Assembly: GCF_021025955.1 (NCBI RefSeq)
Contig: NZ_JAJNCL010000014.1
Location: 1 to 64,000 of the forward strand
Origin: Rhodococcus qingshengii
GTDB lineage: Bacteria; Actinomycetota; Actinomycetes; Mycobacteriales; Mycobacteriaceae
Length of the DNA: 64,000 nt
Direction: 5' to 3'
The notes below the pieces were generated by a model. That model did not search any database, was not told the origin of the DNA, and worked only from the letters and a program-made list of their open reading frames with translations. Numbering within the stretch: position 1 is the stretch's first letter; every line of letters begins with the position of its first letter. This document shows, one piece after another, positions 48,377 through 57,575 of this stretch. A program made the position numbers and the translations under genes.

Positions 48377-49666
48377 CCCGATTCGGTGGGCTGGTAATCG
48401 ATGTTTCACCGTTGCGGACCAGCCGTCCCTTCAGGTACGCCTTTTCCGCGCGATTGATCTCTCTGCTCGGGATCGGACTGCTCGTCGTAGCCGTTCCCGC
48501 GCAGACGTACCAGCTCACCGGGTCGACCTTGCAGGTTGCCGGGGTGTCCACGGCAATGGCTATCGCCATGTTCTTCGGCAGCCTGTTCGGCGGCGTGCTC
48601 GCTGATCGTTACGACCGGCGACGCACCATCCCGCAGTGCTGCGGGTCTCGGCTTTGTCATTCTCGGGTGCAATGCGCTCTTGCCGGACCCGTCGATGTGG
48701 GTCATCTACGTCGCGGCCGCTGTCGACGGCATGGCCGGCGGCGTCAGTAGTTCGGCCCTGATGGCATTGATGCCGACGTTGTTGCCGCGCAACAAGATGG
48801 CAGCGGCCGGCGCGTTGGTAGCGCTGACCACGGACATCGGGACGATGATCTCGCCGGCAATCGCCGGGGTGATCATCGCCTCCGGCGGAATCTCCGCGAC
48901 ATATTTTTTTGCTGCCGTGGCCACCGCAGCAACGGTCACGTTGTTCCAAGCCATAGGCCCGTCGCCTGCACCGGGTACGAATCACGAAAGCCCGATGCGC
49001 GCGCTCGTGACCGGCGTGAAATTCGCCGGCACTCACACAGTCATTCGCGGCATCCTGATCAGCGGTCTGTTGGTCATGTTCGTCAGCGGACCGATGGTGT
49101 TGCTGCCTGCCTTCGTCGACCAGGTCCTCCGCGGCGGACCCACCATGCTCGGTCTGCTCTACGGCGCACCGGCAGTCGGCGCTGTGATCGGTTCGCTCAC
49201 CAGCGGTTGGACCGGACGAGTCCACCGCAACGGTGCCGCGATGCTGATCTCGGTAGCGTTGATGCCGCTCGGCCTCGTGGTGCTGGGTGCGTCGGGAGCA
49301 GCGATCGTCGCGTTCCTCGGTCTTGCCGGCTTCGGCCTCGGACGCGCCCTCAACGACATTTTGAGATTTGCAGTCCTTCAACAGAACACGCCGGATGAAT
49401 TGCGCGGACGCGTGTCGAGTCTGTGGATGGTGCAGGCCGTGACGGGCACGGCGATCGGTTCGATGGCAGCCGGGTTCCTCGGGCAGTGGCTCGAGCCTGG
49501 CGCCGCGCTGCTGGCCTTGGGTCTCGCCGGTCTGACACTGGGCCTGGTGCTCCTGGGAACGTTGGGTTCGGTGCGCCGGGTAACTTCGGAGATCACCGAA
49601 GTAGATCACTCCGACATCACTGTGCCGGTGGGGAATGCTCCGCTGGAAAAGGAAGGTAGTTCATGA
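48373..49666 (+). pseudogene. EntS-like MFS siderophore exporter, frame broken near 48,635
   Basis: The ATG overlaps the upstream stop (ATGA). The first frame encodes the N-terminus through GGVLADRYDRRRTI, then loses homology. The next frame picks up at RSAAGLGFVILGCNALLPDPSMWVIYVAAAVDGMAGG and continues to LLGTLGSVRRVTSEI. Compared with E. coli EntS ([20 protein letters not shown]), three residues are missing between TI and RS, which fits a net loss of 8 bases at about 48,633-48,638. The rest is an intact 12-helix MFS protein of the enterobactin-exporter type. Either the gene is disrupted in this strain or the sequence has an error. An intact version would export the finished siderophore. 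Confidence 0.8.
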
Positions 49667-50505
49667 ACCGAGGAGACCATCTCGCGACCATCGCCGAAGT
49701 GCTGGCGGGTAACACCGGTGCAAAAGTGCCGTACCCCATCGGCATTCGCGAACTCGAAGTTGTTCGCAGCGAAATGGTCGGATCAGGACTGCTGCGTCTG
49801 ACCTTGGGCGGACCCGAGTTGGCGGGCTTCGAATCGCACGCTCCCGACGAGCATGTCCGCCTGGTGTACCCGGATGCAGACGGAACTTTGCGACTGCCCG
49901 AACGAGACGGATTCAGCCTGAAGTGGCCTCGTCCACTGCCGATCTCGCGTGAGTACACCGTCCGTCGCTACGACGCCGAGGCGGGAGAGTTGGACCTCGA
50001 CTTCGCACTCCACGAAGGTGGGTACGCCTCTGATTGGGCTCAGGCCGCCACCATCGGCACTCGGGTACACGTGGCCGGACCGCCTGGTGGCGTCGTGGTT
50101 CCGTGGACGTACGACCGCTATCTGCTCGCCGGCGACATCACTGCCCTTCCTGCCATTGCTCGTTGGCTCGAGATGATGCCCGCTGCTGCAGCTGGGTGGG
50201 TGTTCGTCGAGATCACCGACCCTTCGCAGGAAATCGAACTCACCGTTCCGGAAGGCGTCGAGGTGCGGTGGCTGCACCGCGGCGACGTCCAAGCCGGTCA
50301 CTCGGATTTGCTCGAGCAGGCAGTGCGGACGGTCACTGTTCCTGAGGGCGAACGCGTCTACGCCTGGGTCTCCGGTGAGGCCTCCAGCCTCAAGCCGATT
50401 CGCAGATTCGTGCGCGACGAACTCGGATTGAGCTCGGGCGATCACCTGATCACCGGCTACTGGAAGCGCGGAGTCGCGGACTTCGACGAGGACGACGACC
50501 ACTGA
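49663..50505 (+). CDS. Siderophore-interacting protein (ViuB-type FAD ferric-siderophore reductase)
   Basis: 280 residues. SREYTVRRYD (FAD isoalloxazine and phosphate contact), HEGGYASDWAQAA, GTRVHVAGPPGG, YLLAGDITALPAIARWLE, YAWVSGEASSLKPIRRFVRDELG and TGYWKRG are the characteristic blocks of the SIP family. It reduces ferric siderophore in the cytoplasm so that iron is released. The ATG overlaps the exporter stop (ATGA). Its last 49 bases overlap the convergent MFS gene on the other strand. Confidence 0.93.
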   Translation: MNRGDHLATIAEVLAGNTGAKVPYPIGIRELEVVRSEMVGSGLLRLTLGGPELAGFESHAPDEHVRLVYPDADGTLRLPERDGFSLKWPRPLPISREYTVRRYDAEAGELDLDFALHEGGYASDWAQAATIGTRVHVAGPPGGVVVPWTYDRYLLAGDITALPAIARWLEMMPAAAAGWVFVEITDPSQEIELTVPEGVEVRWLHRGDVQAGHSDLLEQAVRTVTVPEGERVYAWVSGEASSLKPIRRFVRDELGLSSGDHLITGYWKRGVADFDEDDDH

Positions 50506-51921
50506 ACATCGGTTGCCCCAGCCCCAGCCCCGGCCCCAGCCCTCGGCATCGTCACCGCGACAACGAGTCCGACAATCGCAACGATTGCCGCTACCCCGAA
50601 AGCCGTGGCGAATGCCGAGTGTTGGGGAAGGCCGCCGGATGAAGTCGCGCTCGCGATGATCCCGGCGGCAATTTGGGTTCCTACAGCAGAACCCAGCGAT
50701 CTGGCGATCGTGACTATTGCCGTCGTGACACCTACGCGGTCTACCGGTGCGCTGTCGGCGGAGATGACGAACACTGCCGTAGACGCGGCGGCGACGCCGG
50801 TACCCGCCAGGATCAGGACGACAACGATCTGCCACATCGTGGTTGCAAAGACTCCGACTGCGCCGCTCAGGCCGAGGAGGGCAACTCCTGCTACCGCAAT
50901 GGCTTTCGTGCCGACCCGTTGTGCGAGCTTTCCGGAGATCACCGACGCGATCACCGCTGCGCCGTAACCGATGCACAGCAGGATTCCGATGGCACTTGTC
51001 GACGCACCGCGGCCGAATCCGCTCTCCGCGGGCGCGGCGAGTTGCTGCGGAAGTAGATAGACAACAGCGCCGTAGATGAACCCGAAAACCACGCCGACGA
51101 CCACAGCGCTCCACATCGAACGATGCCGCATCATCGTCAGGTCGACCATCGGTTCGTGTGTCCGGCTCTGATACCTGGCCCAGATCGAGAACACCGCAGC
51201 GGCAGCGAGAACAAGCAGCATCGACGTCGGTGCGCCCCACCCATTGCTTGACGCGCTCGCCAGCCATGCTGTCAGCGTCAGCAGCCCCAGAGCCAATCCA
51301 CCCGCTCCCGGCCAATCGAGCCGGCCGCCGACGTTCGACGTGCGATCTCGTGGTGTGCTCACAGCAAAAGCAATTGCGCCGAGTAAAACGAACGCGGTCG
51401 GAACTGCATACATCGCGGTGCGGGAGACGTTTTCGGCGACGGGCCCGGCCAGCACGACTCCCAGAGCGCCGCCCGCCACGACGACGGCACCGAGCAATCC
51501 GGTGGCAGTCGTCAGTTGCTCCGAGGACAAAGTGCGTCGTAGGACCACGAAGCTCACGGGCAACAACCCGAGCCCGAATCCCTGGAGAAACTGGCCGAGA
51601 ACGAACAGCGGGAAGATCGTTGCGAGAGCGGACACGCTGCCGCCGAGCACGACGATTGTCGTGATCGCGAGCAAGGTGGGGCGGGCGCCGTACACGTCAA
51701 CTATTCGCCCGGCCATCGGTGTGACGAGAACGGTGCTCAACGTCAGAGCGACGGAGGCGAGCGCTCCGACGTCGGCCGTCACTCCGAAGTCTCGCTGGAC
51801 CAGGGGGGAGTGCGGGGACGATGATGCTTTCGAGAGCGGCGACTGCAGCGATCAGAAGTGTCAGGCTGGCAATTGTTGCAACCGGTCGCTGCTGATTTCC
51901 GGAGATGCTCTCAGTGGTCAT
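50457..51921 (-). pseudogene. Second MFS exporter (DHA-type), frameshifted in a C6/G6 run
   Basis: The start MTTESISGNQQRPVATIASLTLLIAAVAALESIIVPALP is followed on the same strand, but in another frame, by LVQRDFGVTADVGALASVALTLSTVLVTPMAGRIVDVYGARPT, and the rest of a 14-helix-type MFS transporter follows. Removing one base from the six-G run (+ strand 51,803-51,808) restores a continuous protein of about 487 residues. The C-terminus is rich in Gly-Ala and Ser. This is either a homopolymer sequencing error or a true or phase-variable inactivation. Convergent with the SIP gene; may export the siderophore or a drug. Confidence 0.75.
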
Positions 51922-52311
51922 TGTGCTCTCTTTCGATCGGGGAGTGAGGAGCTTTTGGGCGCGACGATGCGTCGCCCCACCAAGAGTCCGGAAGGGTTGT
52001 GGCACTAGCTATATCGGATGGCTAGTAGAGTATCTTGTTATTTCGTTACGCGTACCGTTATTGTGAAGAACGTAATCGGGTTCGGCAAACAATGCAAGAG
52101 ATCGCTGGAGCGGAATTGATGCCGGATAGCGCGAGACCACAACCGCCAGACTTTCGCTGTTACCGTCGGTCAGGGTCAGGTGATGTGACGACCGGGCTCA
52201 GTTCTCGACGAACATGACGCTGGTCACCAAAAGGGCTCTGCGAGCAGGGAGTTCATCTGCCGGACACATCCAAGGTCCCCGTTTGAATGCCGGGTTTGTT
52301 AGCTTCTGCCT
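51922..52311. other. Intergenic stretch without a supported gene
   Basis: Includes the promoter region of the second MFS exporter and the far upstream region of the small peptide gene. It is AT-richer than the surroundings around 52,010-52,080. No frame with a ribosome binding site or recognisable family was found. Confidence 0.4.
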
Positions 52312-52326
52312 GTGACGCGACGTCAC
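52312..52326. promoter_or_regulatory. Short inverted repeat in the leader of the small peptide gene
   Basis: GTGACG-CGA-CGTCAC, perfect 6-base arms, 30 bases upstream of the peptide start. It could be an operator or a 5'-UTR hairpin. Confidence 0.4.
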
Positions 52327-52355
52327 GGAAAGTTCACGAATCACGGAGGATCATC

Positions 52356-52433
52356 ATGGGTTCCATTTCAACGATCATCGGCATCTTCGAGCTCTACAAG
52401 CTGCTCGAGCCGCTCCTGAGTTCGCTGAGCTGA
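52356..52433 (+). CDS. 25-residue amphipathic peptide
   Basis: ATG preceded at ideal spacing by CACGGAGGATCATC, a strong ribosome binding site. The 25-codon frame begins MGSISTIIGIFELYKLLEPL and ends with a Leu/Ser-rich turn and a TGA stop. Drawn as a helix it would have one hydrophobic face (Ile, Leu, Phe) and few charges (two Glu, one Lys). Small helical peptides of this kind include the PorA/PorH channel peptides of mycolic-acid bacteria and phenol-soluble-modulin-like surfactants. I cannot choose between these or show homology. A stem-loop follows 20 bases after the stop. Stand-alone gene with its own leader. Confidence 0.6.
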   Translation: MGSISTIIGIFELYKLLEPLLSSLS

Positions 52434-52453
52434 TTCAGGTGTGATTTCGCTGT

Positions 52454-52482
52454 CGAGCCGGGGCGCCGAGGGACTCGGCTCG
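52454..52482. terminator. Stem-loop after the small peptide gene
   Basis: CGAGCCG at 52454-52460 pairs with CGGCTCG at 52476-52482 around a GC-rich 15-base loop, 20 bases after the peptide stop. No U-tract; likely a terminator. Confidence 0.45.
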
Positions 52483-53597
52483 GCAGCGGATCTCGAGGAT
52501 CCGGCGCGATCAGGACCCGTGGAACGGATGTCGGCACCGGCAGAATTCCATCGCTCCGGTGTAGTGGTCCATCACCAGGATTTCTGCGCACCGAGCGGGT
52601 TGGGGTGCGAACCTGAGGCAGCGCTCGATCCACCCGCGCTCCAGGGAAGGGGCGGGATGTGTGCAATTCGTGCATCGACTGGGACGTTCGGCGACGCGAA
52701 CGGAAGCATGGTGCTCCGGGGGCATGCAAACATCTTGGTGGTACGAGGTTTCGAGGACATTGGGCCGCCCGAGCGGAAGCGATGTCACGAAAGCCCCGCC
52801 GTAAGCGGAATTCCGACGTGTTTGTGCGAGCGCGAAGAATCGCCACGGCGTGGGGTCGCAGGCATCCGTCGAAGCGAAACACTATGCCAGCTGGAATTCC
52901 TCCGAAGTACAGTCACGGAGACTGATCGACCGTTCGTGGATGTGATGTGTTTGCTACCCGATTATCTGGCCGAGCACGAGTACCTGGACTGTGCGGCAAC
53001 ACGCAGTTCAGCGCAGCGATCTCCGGCGGCGATAACCGAGGACCGAGTACGGCGTGGCTGCGCTCCTGTCTACCTGACGATCGAACGCGCGCACCGAGTT
53101 CTGTGCCACCTGCGGATGCTGCGCTGGCGCCCAACCGTTCTCGGCCTTCGGCTGCAACGGTCTGACCCGGAAGATCGCGGCCAGACCGTCAGGTCCTCGC
53201 TGTATAACTTCGATCCATGAGTCGCCGAGAAGTCGCTTCCAATGGACCCGACTGCGCCCACGGAACTCGATCTCCGCTGCTGGCAGTCGCACTCGACTAG
53301 AACGATTCCGTGACCAACGCTCGGCCGGCATCTGTCGCGGGCAGCACTGGGTTGCATCCATGGGGGCGTTGCAGTGAATGCGATTTCTCCGGTACAACCC
53401 GATCAATGCGTTGTCGAAGAGATCGAGGCGGCTGAGTTGCGCCGACTGGTCAGAGTAAGGGTCCTCGGCGGCACAGAATTGCTCCTTGGTTTCAAGGATT
53501 TCAGAGGTCCAAAACTCAAGCCGAGTTCGGGTAGACACTGTGCCGCGGGTACTGGACGAACCTCCACCCTTACCCTTCGTTCGCGGATTTCGGGGTG
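52483..53597. other. 1.1-kb stretch without a supported gene
   Basis: All frames are short or overlap on several strands with unlikely composition. One minus-strand frame (52510-52788) contains CTNCTHPAPSLERGW and ends EFCRCRHPFHGS, which might be a small Cys-rich protein but has no clear start signal. Nothing else is recognisable. Confidence 0.4.
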
Positions 53598-53999
53598 TCA
53601 GGAGCGGCCCACTAGACGCTGCGGGGTGAGGCGGATGATGACCCTTCTCGCTTCAGGATCTTTTTCGGTCCAAGTACTTCCGGTGTATGCGAGTGACAAT
53701 CGTTGGATGAGATCTCCGTCCGGGTCGTCGACGATGACGGCACGTCCTCGAAGTTCGATGCGGCGCATCGGGTTCTCCGAGTCAGTGATGCTGATACTGA
53801 TGCGCGGATCGCGGTCTATGTTGGTGTGTTTGCGGCGTCCCTCGACGGTTGAGAACGTCACAGTGTTGTCGTCGTGTGTTATCCAGACTGGGGACAGTTG
53901 GGGTGAGCCGTCTGGCTCTATTGTGCCGACGGTGGCGATATGGGGAGCCTTGGCCAGATCTGATGCCAAGGTGGCGAGTTCTTGTTCGTTCATCTTCAC
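53598..53999 (-). CDS. PPOX-class (pyridoxamine-phosphate-oxidase-fold) flavin/F420-binding protein
   Basis: 133 residues. APHIATVGTIEPDGSPQLSPVWITHDDNTVTFSTVEGRRKHTNIDRDPRISISITDSENPMRRIELRGRAVIV is the split-barrel core of the actinobacterial F420/flavin-dependent PPOX family, and the C-terminus RRVIIRLTPQRLVG is typical. Members are reductases or redox-cofactor binders of varied substrates. GTG start; ATG two codons later also possible. It lies 22 bases downstream of the MFS gene, on the same strand, and probably shares its transcript. Confidence 0.8.
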   Translation of the reverse strand: MKMNEQELATLASDLAKAPHIATVGTIEPDGSPQLSPVWITHDDNTVTFSTVEGRRKHTNIDRDPRISISITDSENPMRRIELRGRAVIVDDPDGDLIQRLSLAYTGSTWTEKDPEARRVIIRLTPQRLVGRS

Positions 54000-54021
54000 T
54001 CTTTTCGGTTGGCCGATTTGT

Positions 54022-55248
54022 TCAGGCCGCCTCGATGGATTTTGCGACTGCGACTCCGCCGGCGACGGCGGCGAGGAACAGAACGACGCCGAACACGGTT
54101 ACCGCTGTGGGAATGGATGTGGCGTCGATCAGGTAACCGGCAACCAGGGGCAGTATTCCTGCGGGGATGTAGCCGCCGATGTTCATCAATGCATTTCCTT
54201 GCGCCCGAGATGTAGGGGGAACATGCATTCCGATCAGCGTGAGCCCCCCGAGTTGGCCGAGGCCCTGGCCTGCGCCGGCAAGGAGTGCGGAAAAGATGAG
54301 TAGTGCTGCGGCGTCAGACTGGACGGCACCGTACAACGCGAGCATAGACATTGCGGTTGATGTTGCGCCGCCGATAAAGATGGTTCGGATCTGCGCACGA
54401 GCCACGGCAAATTGAACGCCTGTGGCGACGAGGAACATCGCGCACGCAGTTCCGCCCGCGACCAGGGGGCTCGTAACCCCTAGCTGCCGGGCAAGCAACG
54501 AAGGACCGAGAGAAAGGACGAATGAGGTTGCAGTAATCCCAGGTCCGAAGACCGCGATACCGAACAGCACGTAACGGCGAAAACGCCGGGGAACCGACGG
54601 CAGACGTAGCTGAAACGGACCGCGATCATCGATGCCTGCGAGGTTGGTAAGTGGGCGGGAACGGACGACAGCGATAGTGGCGATGACAATGAGTAGAGCT
54701 TCCGCACCGAACACCCAGGTGACGGGCTCATCAAGGTACTGAGCCATGATTCCTGCGAACAGCGGGCCGAGTCCGGCCCCGAGGACCATGGCAACGGACG
54801 CGAGTCGCGCGGCGGTCGCGCGAAGGGTGTCGCCTCCTGCGTCGACGACGGAAGCCATTCCGGCAGAGACGATAACGCCAACCGAGATGCCGGTGAGCAG
54901 CCGCGCCACTATCAACATGGCGACGTTGTCGGCGACGAGGAAGAGGGCGCTGGCGGCCAATGCGACGACGAGTCCGGGCAGAAGTACGCGTGGGCGACCG
55001 AAATGGTCGGATAGTTGCCCCGCAACAAGAAGCGTCAGAAGTAGGCCGAGGATGTACGCACCGAAAATGACCGTGAGCATGCCCGAGCTGAACCCGATGC
55101 TCTGTTGCCAATGGACGTAGAGCGGCGTCGGCGAATTCGAGAGCACGAATACTGCCGTGACGACGAAAGCCGCGGACATTACCGCAGGCATGGATCCGGG
55201 CACGGGTGTCGACGAGTGTGTGGAGGGCTGAACCTCAGAGCTTGTCAT
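54022..55248 (-). CDS. MFS transporter
   Basis: 408 residues with 12 predicted helices. GQLSDHFGRPRVLLPGLVVALAASALFLVADNVAMLIVARLLTGISVGVI contains the MFS signature loop between helices 2 and 3. The C-terminal half is regular. Closest in style to sugar or drug efflux MFS proteins; the substrate is unknown. ATG giving MTSSEVQPS is taken instead of the long upstream extension, which lies in the promoter region. Divergent from an ArsR-type regulator and followed by a PPOX protein, suggesting an inducible efflux or detoxification unit. Confidence 0.85.
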   Translation of the reverse strand: MTSSEVQPSTHSSTPVPGSMPAVMSAAFVVTAVFVLSNSPTPLYVHWQQSIGFSSGMLTVIFGAYILGLLLTLLVAGQLSDHFGRPRVLLPGLVVALAASALFLVADNVAMLIVARLLTGISVGVIVSAGMASVVDAGGDTLRATAARLASVAMVLGAGLGPLFAGIMAQYLDEPVTWVFGAEALLIVIATIAVVRSRPLTNLAGIDDRGPFQLRLPSVPRRFRRYVLFGIAVFGPGITATSFVLSLGPSLLARQLGVTSPLVAGGTACAMFLVATGVQFAVARAQIRTIFIGGATSTAMSMLALYGAVQSDAAALLIFSALLAGAGQGLGQLGGLTLIGMHVPPTSRAQGNALMNIGGYIPAGILPLVAGYLIDATSIPTAVTVFGVVLFLAAVAGGVAVAKSIEAA

Positions 55249-55374
55249 GGAGTCTTCCCTTCGGAATCGATGTACGTAATTATTCGTATTGTAAGGACCA
55301 TAGTCGTATTGGTTCGAATCCTCTAGTGCAAACTTCAGCTCACACTCGTACCGGTTCGACAAAACTAGTATTGG

Positions 55375-55737
55375 ATGTATTCTCCTGTTATGGTCACAAT
55401 CGCGGTTCCTGAAGTCACAGATAAGTACCTGCCACCTCCCATTGACGAGCCATCAGTCGACGAACTCGACCTCGCCGCAATTTTCGGCGCACTCTCGACC
55501 CCCATCCGCCTCGAGATTGTCAGACGTTTGCTCGCCGACTCCGTCGAATACGACCACCCTTGTAGTTGGTTCGGCTTCGATCGACCGAAATCGTCACTGA
55601 CGCACCATTTCAAGGCTCTACGAGAAGCCGGATTGATCAGGCAACGCCAATACGGAATGGAGCGGCGCAGTCGCGTGCGGTACCAGGATCTTGAACATCG
55701 CTTCCCGGGACTTCTCGATCTGATAGCCAGAGGCTGA
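55375..55737 (+). CDS. ArsR-type winged-helix regulator
   Basis: 120 residues. LDLAAIFGALSTPIRLEIVRRLL and DRPKSSLTHHFKALREAGLIRQRQYGMERRSRVRYQDLEHRFPGLLDLI form the ArsR-type HTH and wing. It is divergent from the MFS gene, so repression of that transporter is likely. The start is uncertain (ATG at 55375 or at 55390), with no good ribosome binding site for either, so the mRNA may be leaderless. No classical metal-ligand Cys pair in the recognition helix. Confidence 0.8.
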   Translation: MYSPVMVTIAVPEVTDKYLPPPIDEPSVDELDLAAIFGALSTPIRLEIVRRLLADSVEYDHPCSWFGFDRPKSSLTHHFKALREAGLIRQRQYGMERRSRVRYQDLEHRFPGLLDLIARG

Positions 55738-55780
55738 ACAACTTTCGACGCATGCTCGCCCAACAACAGGAGGACCTGAA

Positions 55781-56773
55781 TTGACCGTTGTGCGAACGTC
55801 ACCAATCAGATCATCGACGGCCGAATTGCTCGGTCCGATCGCCACTGTCGATGACATCAACATTCGCAGTGTTCGATACTTTCTCACTGTTGCCGATACT
55901 GGATCGGTGTCTTCTGCATCAGCGTTGTTGCAGGTCGCTCAACCAACTCTCAGCCAGCAGATCAAACGCCTCGAATCCCGCATCGGTTTCGAACTGTTCA
56001 CCCGGAACGGACGGGGGCTGGTGTTGACCGCCGCCGGCGAGGCCTTCCGTAACCGCATCGCACCGCTTCCTCTGCAAATCCGTGACGCGATCGAAGCCGC
56101 GCGGCCTTCACCGCCCCCTCATGTTCTCCACCTGGCATTGTGCCCAGGGATTGCCTACACGCGAATCTCTGACCTCACTCGACTTTTGCAGGGTTGCTAC
56201 GCAAACAAGGTGGAGGATCACCTCGATGTGCGATTGCATTCGACCGCCACATCAGATCTACTGGCTGACCTCAAACAACAACGGATAGCGCTCGGAGTGG
56301 TGCGACTTCCGTTCGATCACAAGGAAATAAATGTGACAGCATTCCGGACGGACGTTCTCGGAATCGCGGTGCACAGCAACCATGCATTTGCCGGCCGGGA
56401 CGCGGTGACCTGGAACGAGTTGTCGGCACAGCAACTACTCTGCTTGGATACCGCCCAGAGCGACACCGAAAGAGGTGGAATGCTCTCTCAACTGCACCAA
56501 CGCGGATGGTTCCCGGAAACAGTCTCGATCGACGACGATCATCCGGCTGTCATAACCCATACGCTGGCAGCCAATCCGTCGACCCTCATGCTGACTTCGC
56601 GAGATGACCTCCCCGCTTCGAGAGAACTTCACTGGATTCCACTGTCGGATAACCCTATTGAAGAGACGCTTGCATTGGTTGCCACTCGTTCATCCGTCTA
56701 CGCGCGCGTCCCACGCGAGCTGGCAGGGCGAATGACCAGCCGCATCACCGAAACAGCAAGCGAGACGGGTTGA
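55781..56773 (+). CDS. LysR-family regulator
   Basis: 330 residues. HTH near residues 28-70 (NIRSVRYFLTVADTGSVSSASALLQVAQPTLSQQIKRLESRIGFELFTRNGRGLVLTAAGEAF), then a LysR substrate-binding domain. The start is TTG, fixed by AGGAGG seven bases upstream. Its 3' end overlaps by 29 bases the 3' end of the convergent catabolic operon, which it probably controls, although its binding site should then lie near the operon's 5' end beyond the window. Confidence 0.88.
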   Translation: MTVVRTSPIRSSTAELLGPIATVDDINIRSVRYFLTVADTGSVSSASALLQVAQPTLSQQIKRLESRIGFELFTRNGRGLVLTAAGEAFRNRIAPLPLQIRDAIEAARPSPPPHVLHLALCPGIAYTRISDLTRLLQGCYANKVEDHLDVRLHSTATSDLLADLKQQRIALGVVRLPFDHKEINVTAFRTDVLGIAVHSNHAFAGRDAVTWNELSAQQLLCLDTAQSDTERGGMLSQLHQRGWFPETVSIDDDHPAVITHTLAANPSTLMLTSRDDLPASRELHWIPLSDNPIEETLALVATRSSVYARVPRELAGRMTSRITETASETG

Positions 56774-57575
56774 CCCGTGAGACTCGGTCGAACACCTCTG
56801 CAGCACACCACTGACTTGCCAACTGCCAACCGGCAGGAAGATCGGGACGATCCGGTTGGCCGAGGTCGCTCGACAGCACGACCCGTTGGTGAACATTGGC
56901 AAGCTCGATTACCCTTTCGTACGGATGCCGATTCATCAAAACGCTCAGCGCAGTCACCTCAACCCAGATAGCCGGGTTTGCCGCGAGCTCTGCGATGTGG
57001 TCCACGGAGAAACCTGACATCGGGTGTGTCGCGTGGGTGAGTAAAACTCGTTCGACACCGATCGCCGCGGCCGCATCCATGATTCGTAGACTCTCCTCGG
57101 CACTGCTGTGCCCGGTCGCAAGAATCAGATCATGATCTCTCACGCATCGGAGAACGTCGAACGTCGGCCTGGACACAGTGCCCTCTGCCGTGAACGCGGT
57201 AGCGGACGACCATCTCGCGCGAGTGAAACCGCTATGCGCGAAACTTTCGCCCGCTGAGCTGTGTCCGCTACGCATGGTAGGAAGAAAGACGATCACTCGG
57301 GCGTCACAAAGCTCCCCCTGAGCGAAGACACCTCGCTCGACCGCTCTGGGATCGACGCCACCAGCCACATCGTTGAGGACGATCGACCCGCTTACTGGAA
57401 GCCCGAGTTCGCGTGCTTCCCATGCCGATTCGCAGGTTGATCCGAGATGTGACTTGGCGACGAACCAAGCCCCCATACGTTGAGCGTGCCGGCCCGCTTC
57501 TATTACGCTGTGTCGACGAAGAAGGAGGTCCGGCCCCGCGTGGACATGAAGATCGACCAATACCGGTGCACTCAC
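56745..57575 (-). CDS. DUF6282-family amidohydrolase-like protein
   Basis: 276 residues. VLVDLHVHAGPDLLLRRHSVIEAGRHAQRMGAWFVAKSHLGST is the N-terminal metal site (HVH) of a TIM-barrel hydrolase. DLILATGHSSAEESLRIMDAAAAIGVERVLLTHATHP supplies further His ligands, and VVLSSDLGQPDRPDLPAGWQ the final Asp. DUF6282 proteins sit in catabolic clusters, where they probably hydrolyse a cyclic or amide intermediate. GTG start overlapping the upstream stop (GTGA). Last gene of the operon. Confidence 0.75.
   Translation of the reverse strand: MSAPVLVDLHVHAGPDLLLRRHSVIEAGRHAQRMGAWFVAKSHLGSTCESAWEARELGLPVSGSIVLNDVAGGVDPRAVERGVFAQGELCDARVIVFLPTMRSGHSSAGESFAHSGFTRARWSSATAFTAEGTVSRPTFDVLRCVRDHDLILATGHSSAEESLRIMDAAAAIGVERVLLTHATHPMSGFSVDHIAELAANPAIWVEVTALSVLMNRHPYERVIELANVHQRVVLSSDLGQPDRPDLPAGWQLASQWCAAEVFDRVSRVNPSRLLFR

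Noticed and set aside
49783..51315. 510-codon minus-strand frame across the SIP gene and second exporter
   Set aside because: Low-complexity Arg/Gly/Cys-rich translation, overlapping two recognisable genes in other frames.
30949..51921. Enterobactin or bacillibactin cluster
   Set aside because: The NRPS has three adenylation domains, one epimerase and the C-T-A module, with Gly-like and hydroxyornithine-like pockets. That fits heterobactin, not a cyclic tri-DHB-Ser or DHB-Gly-Thr product.
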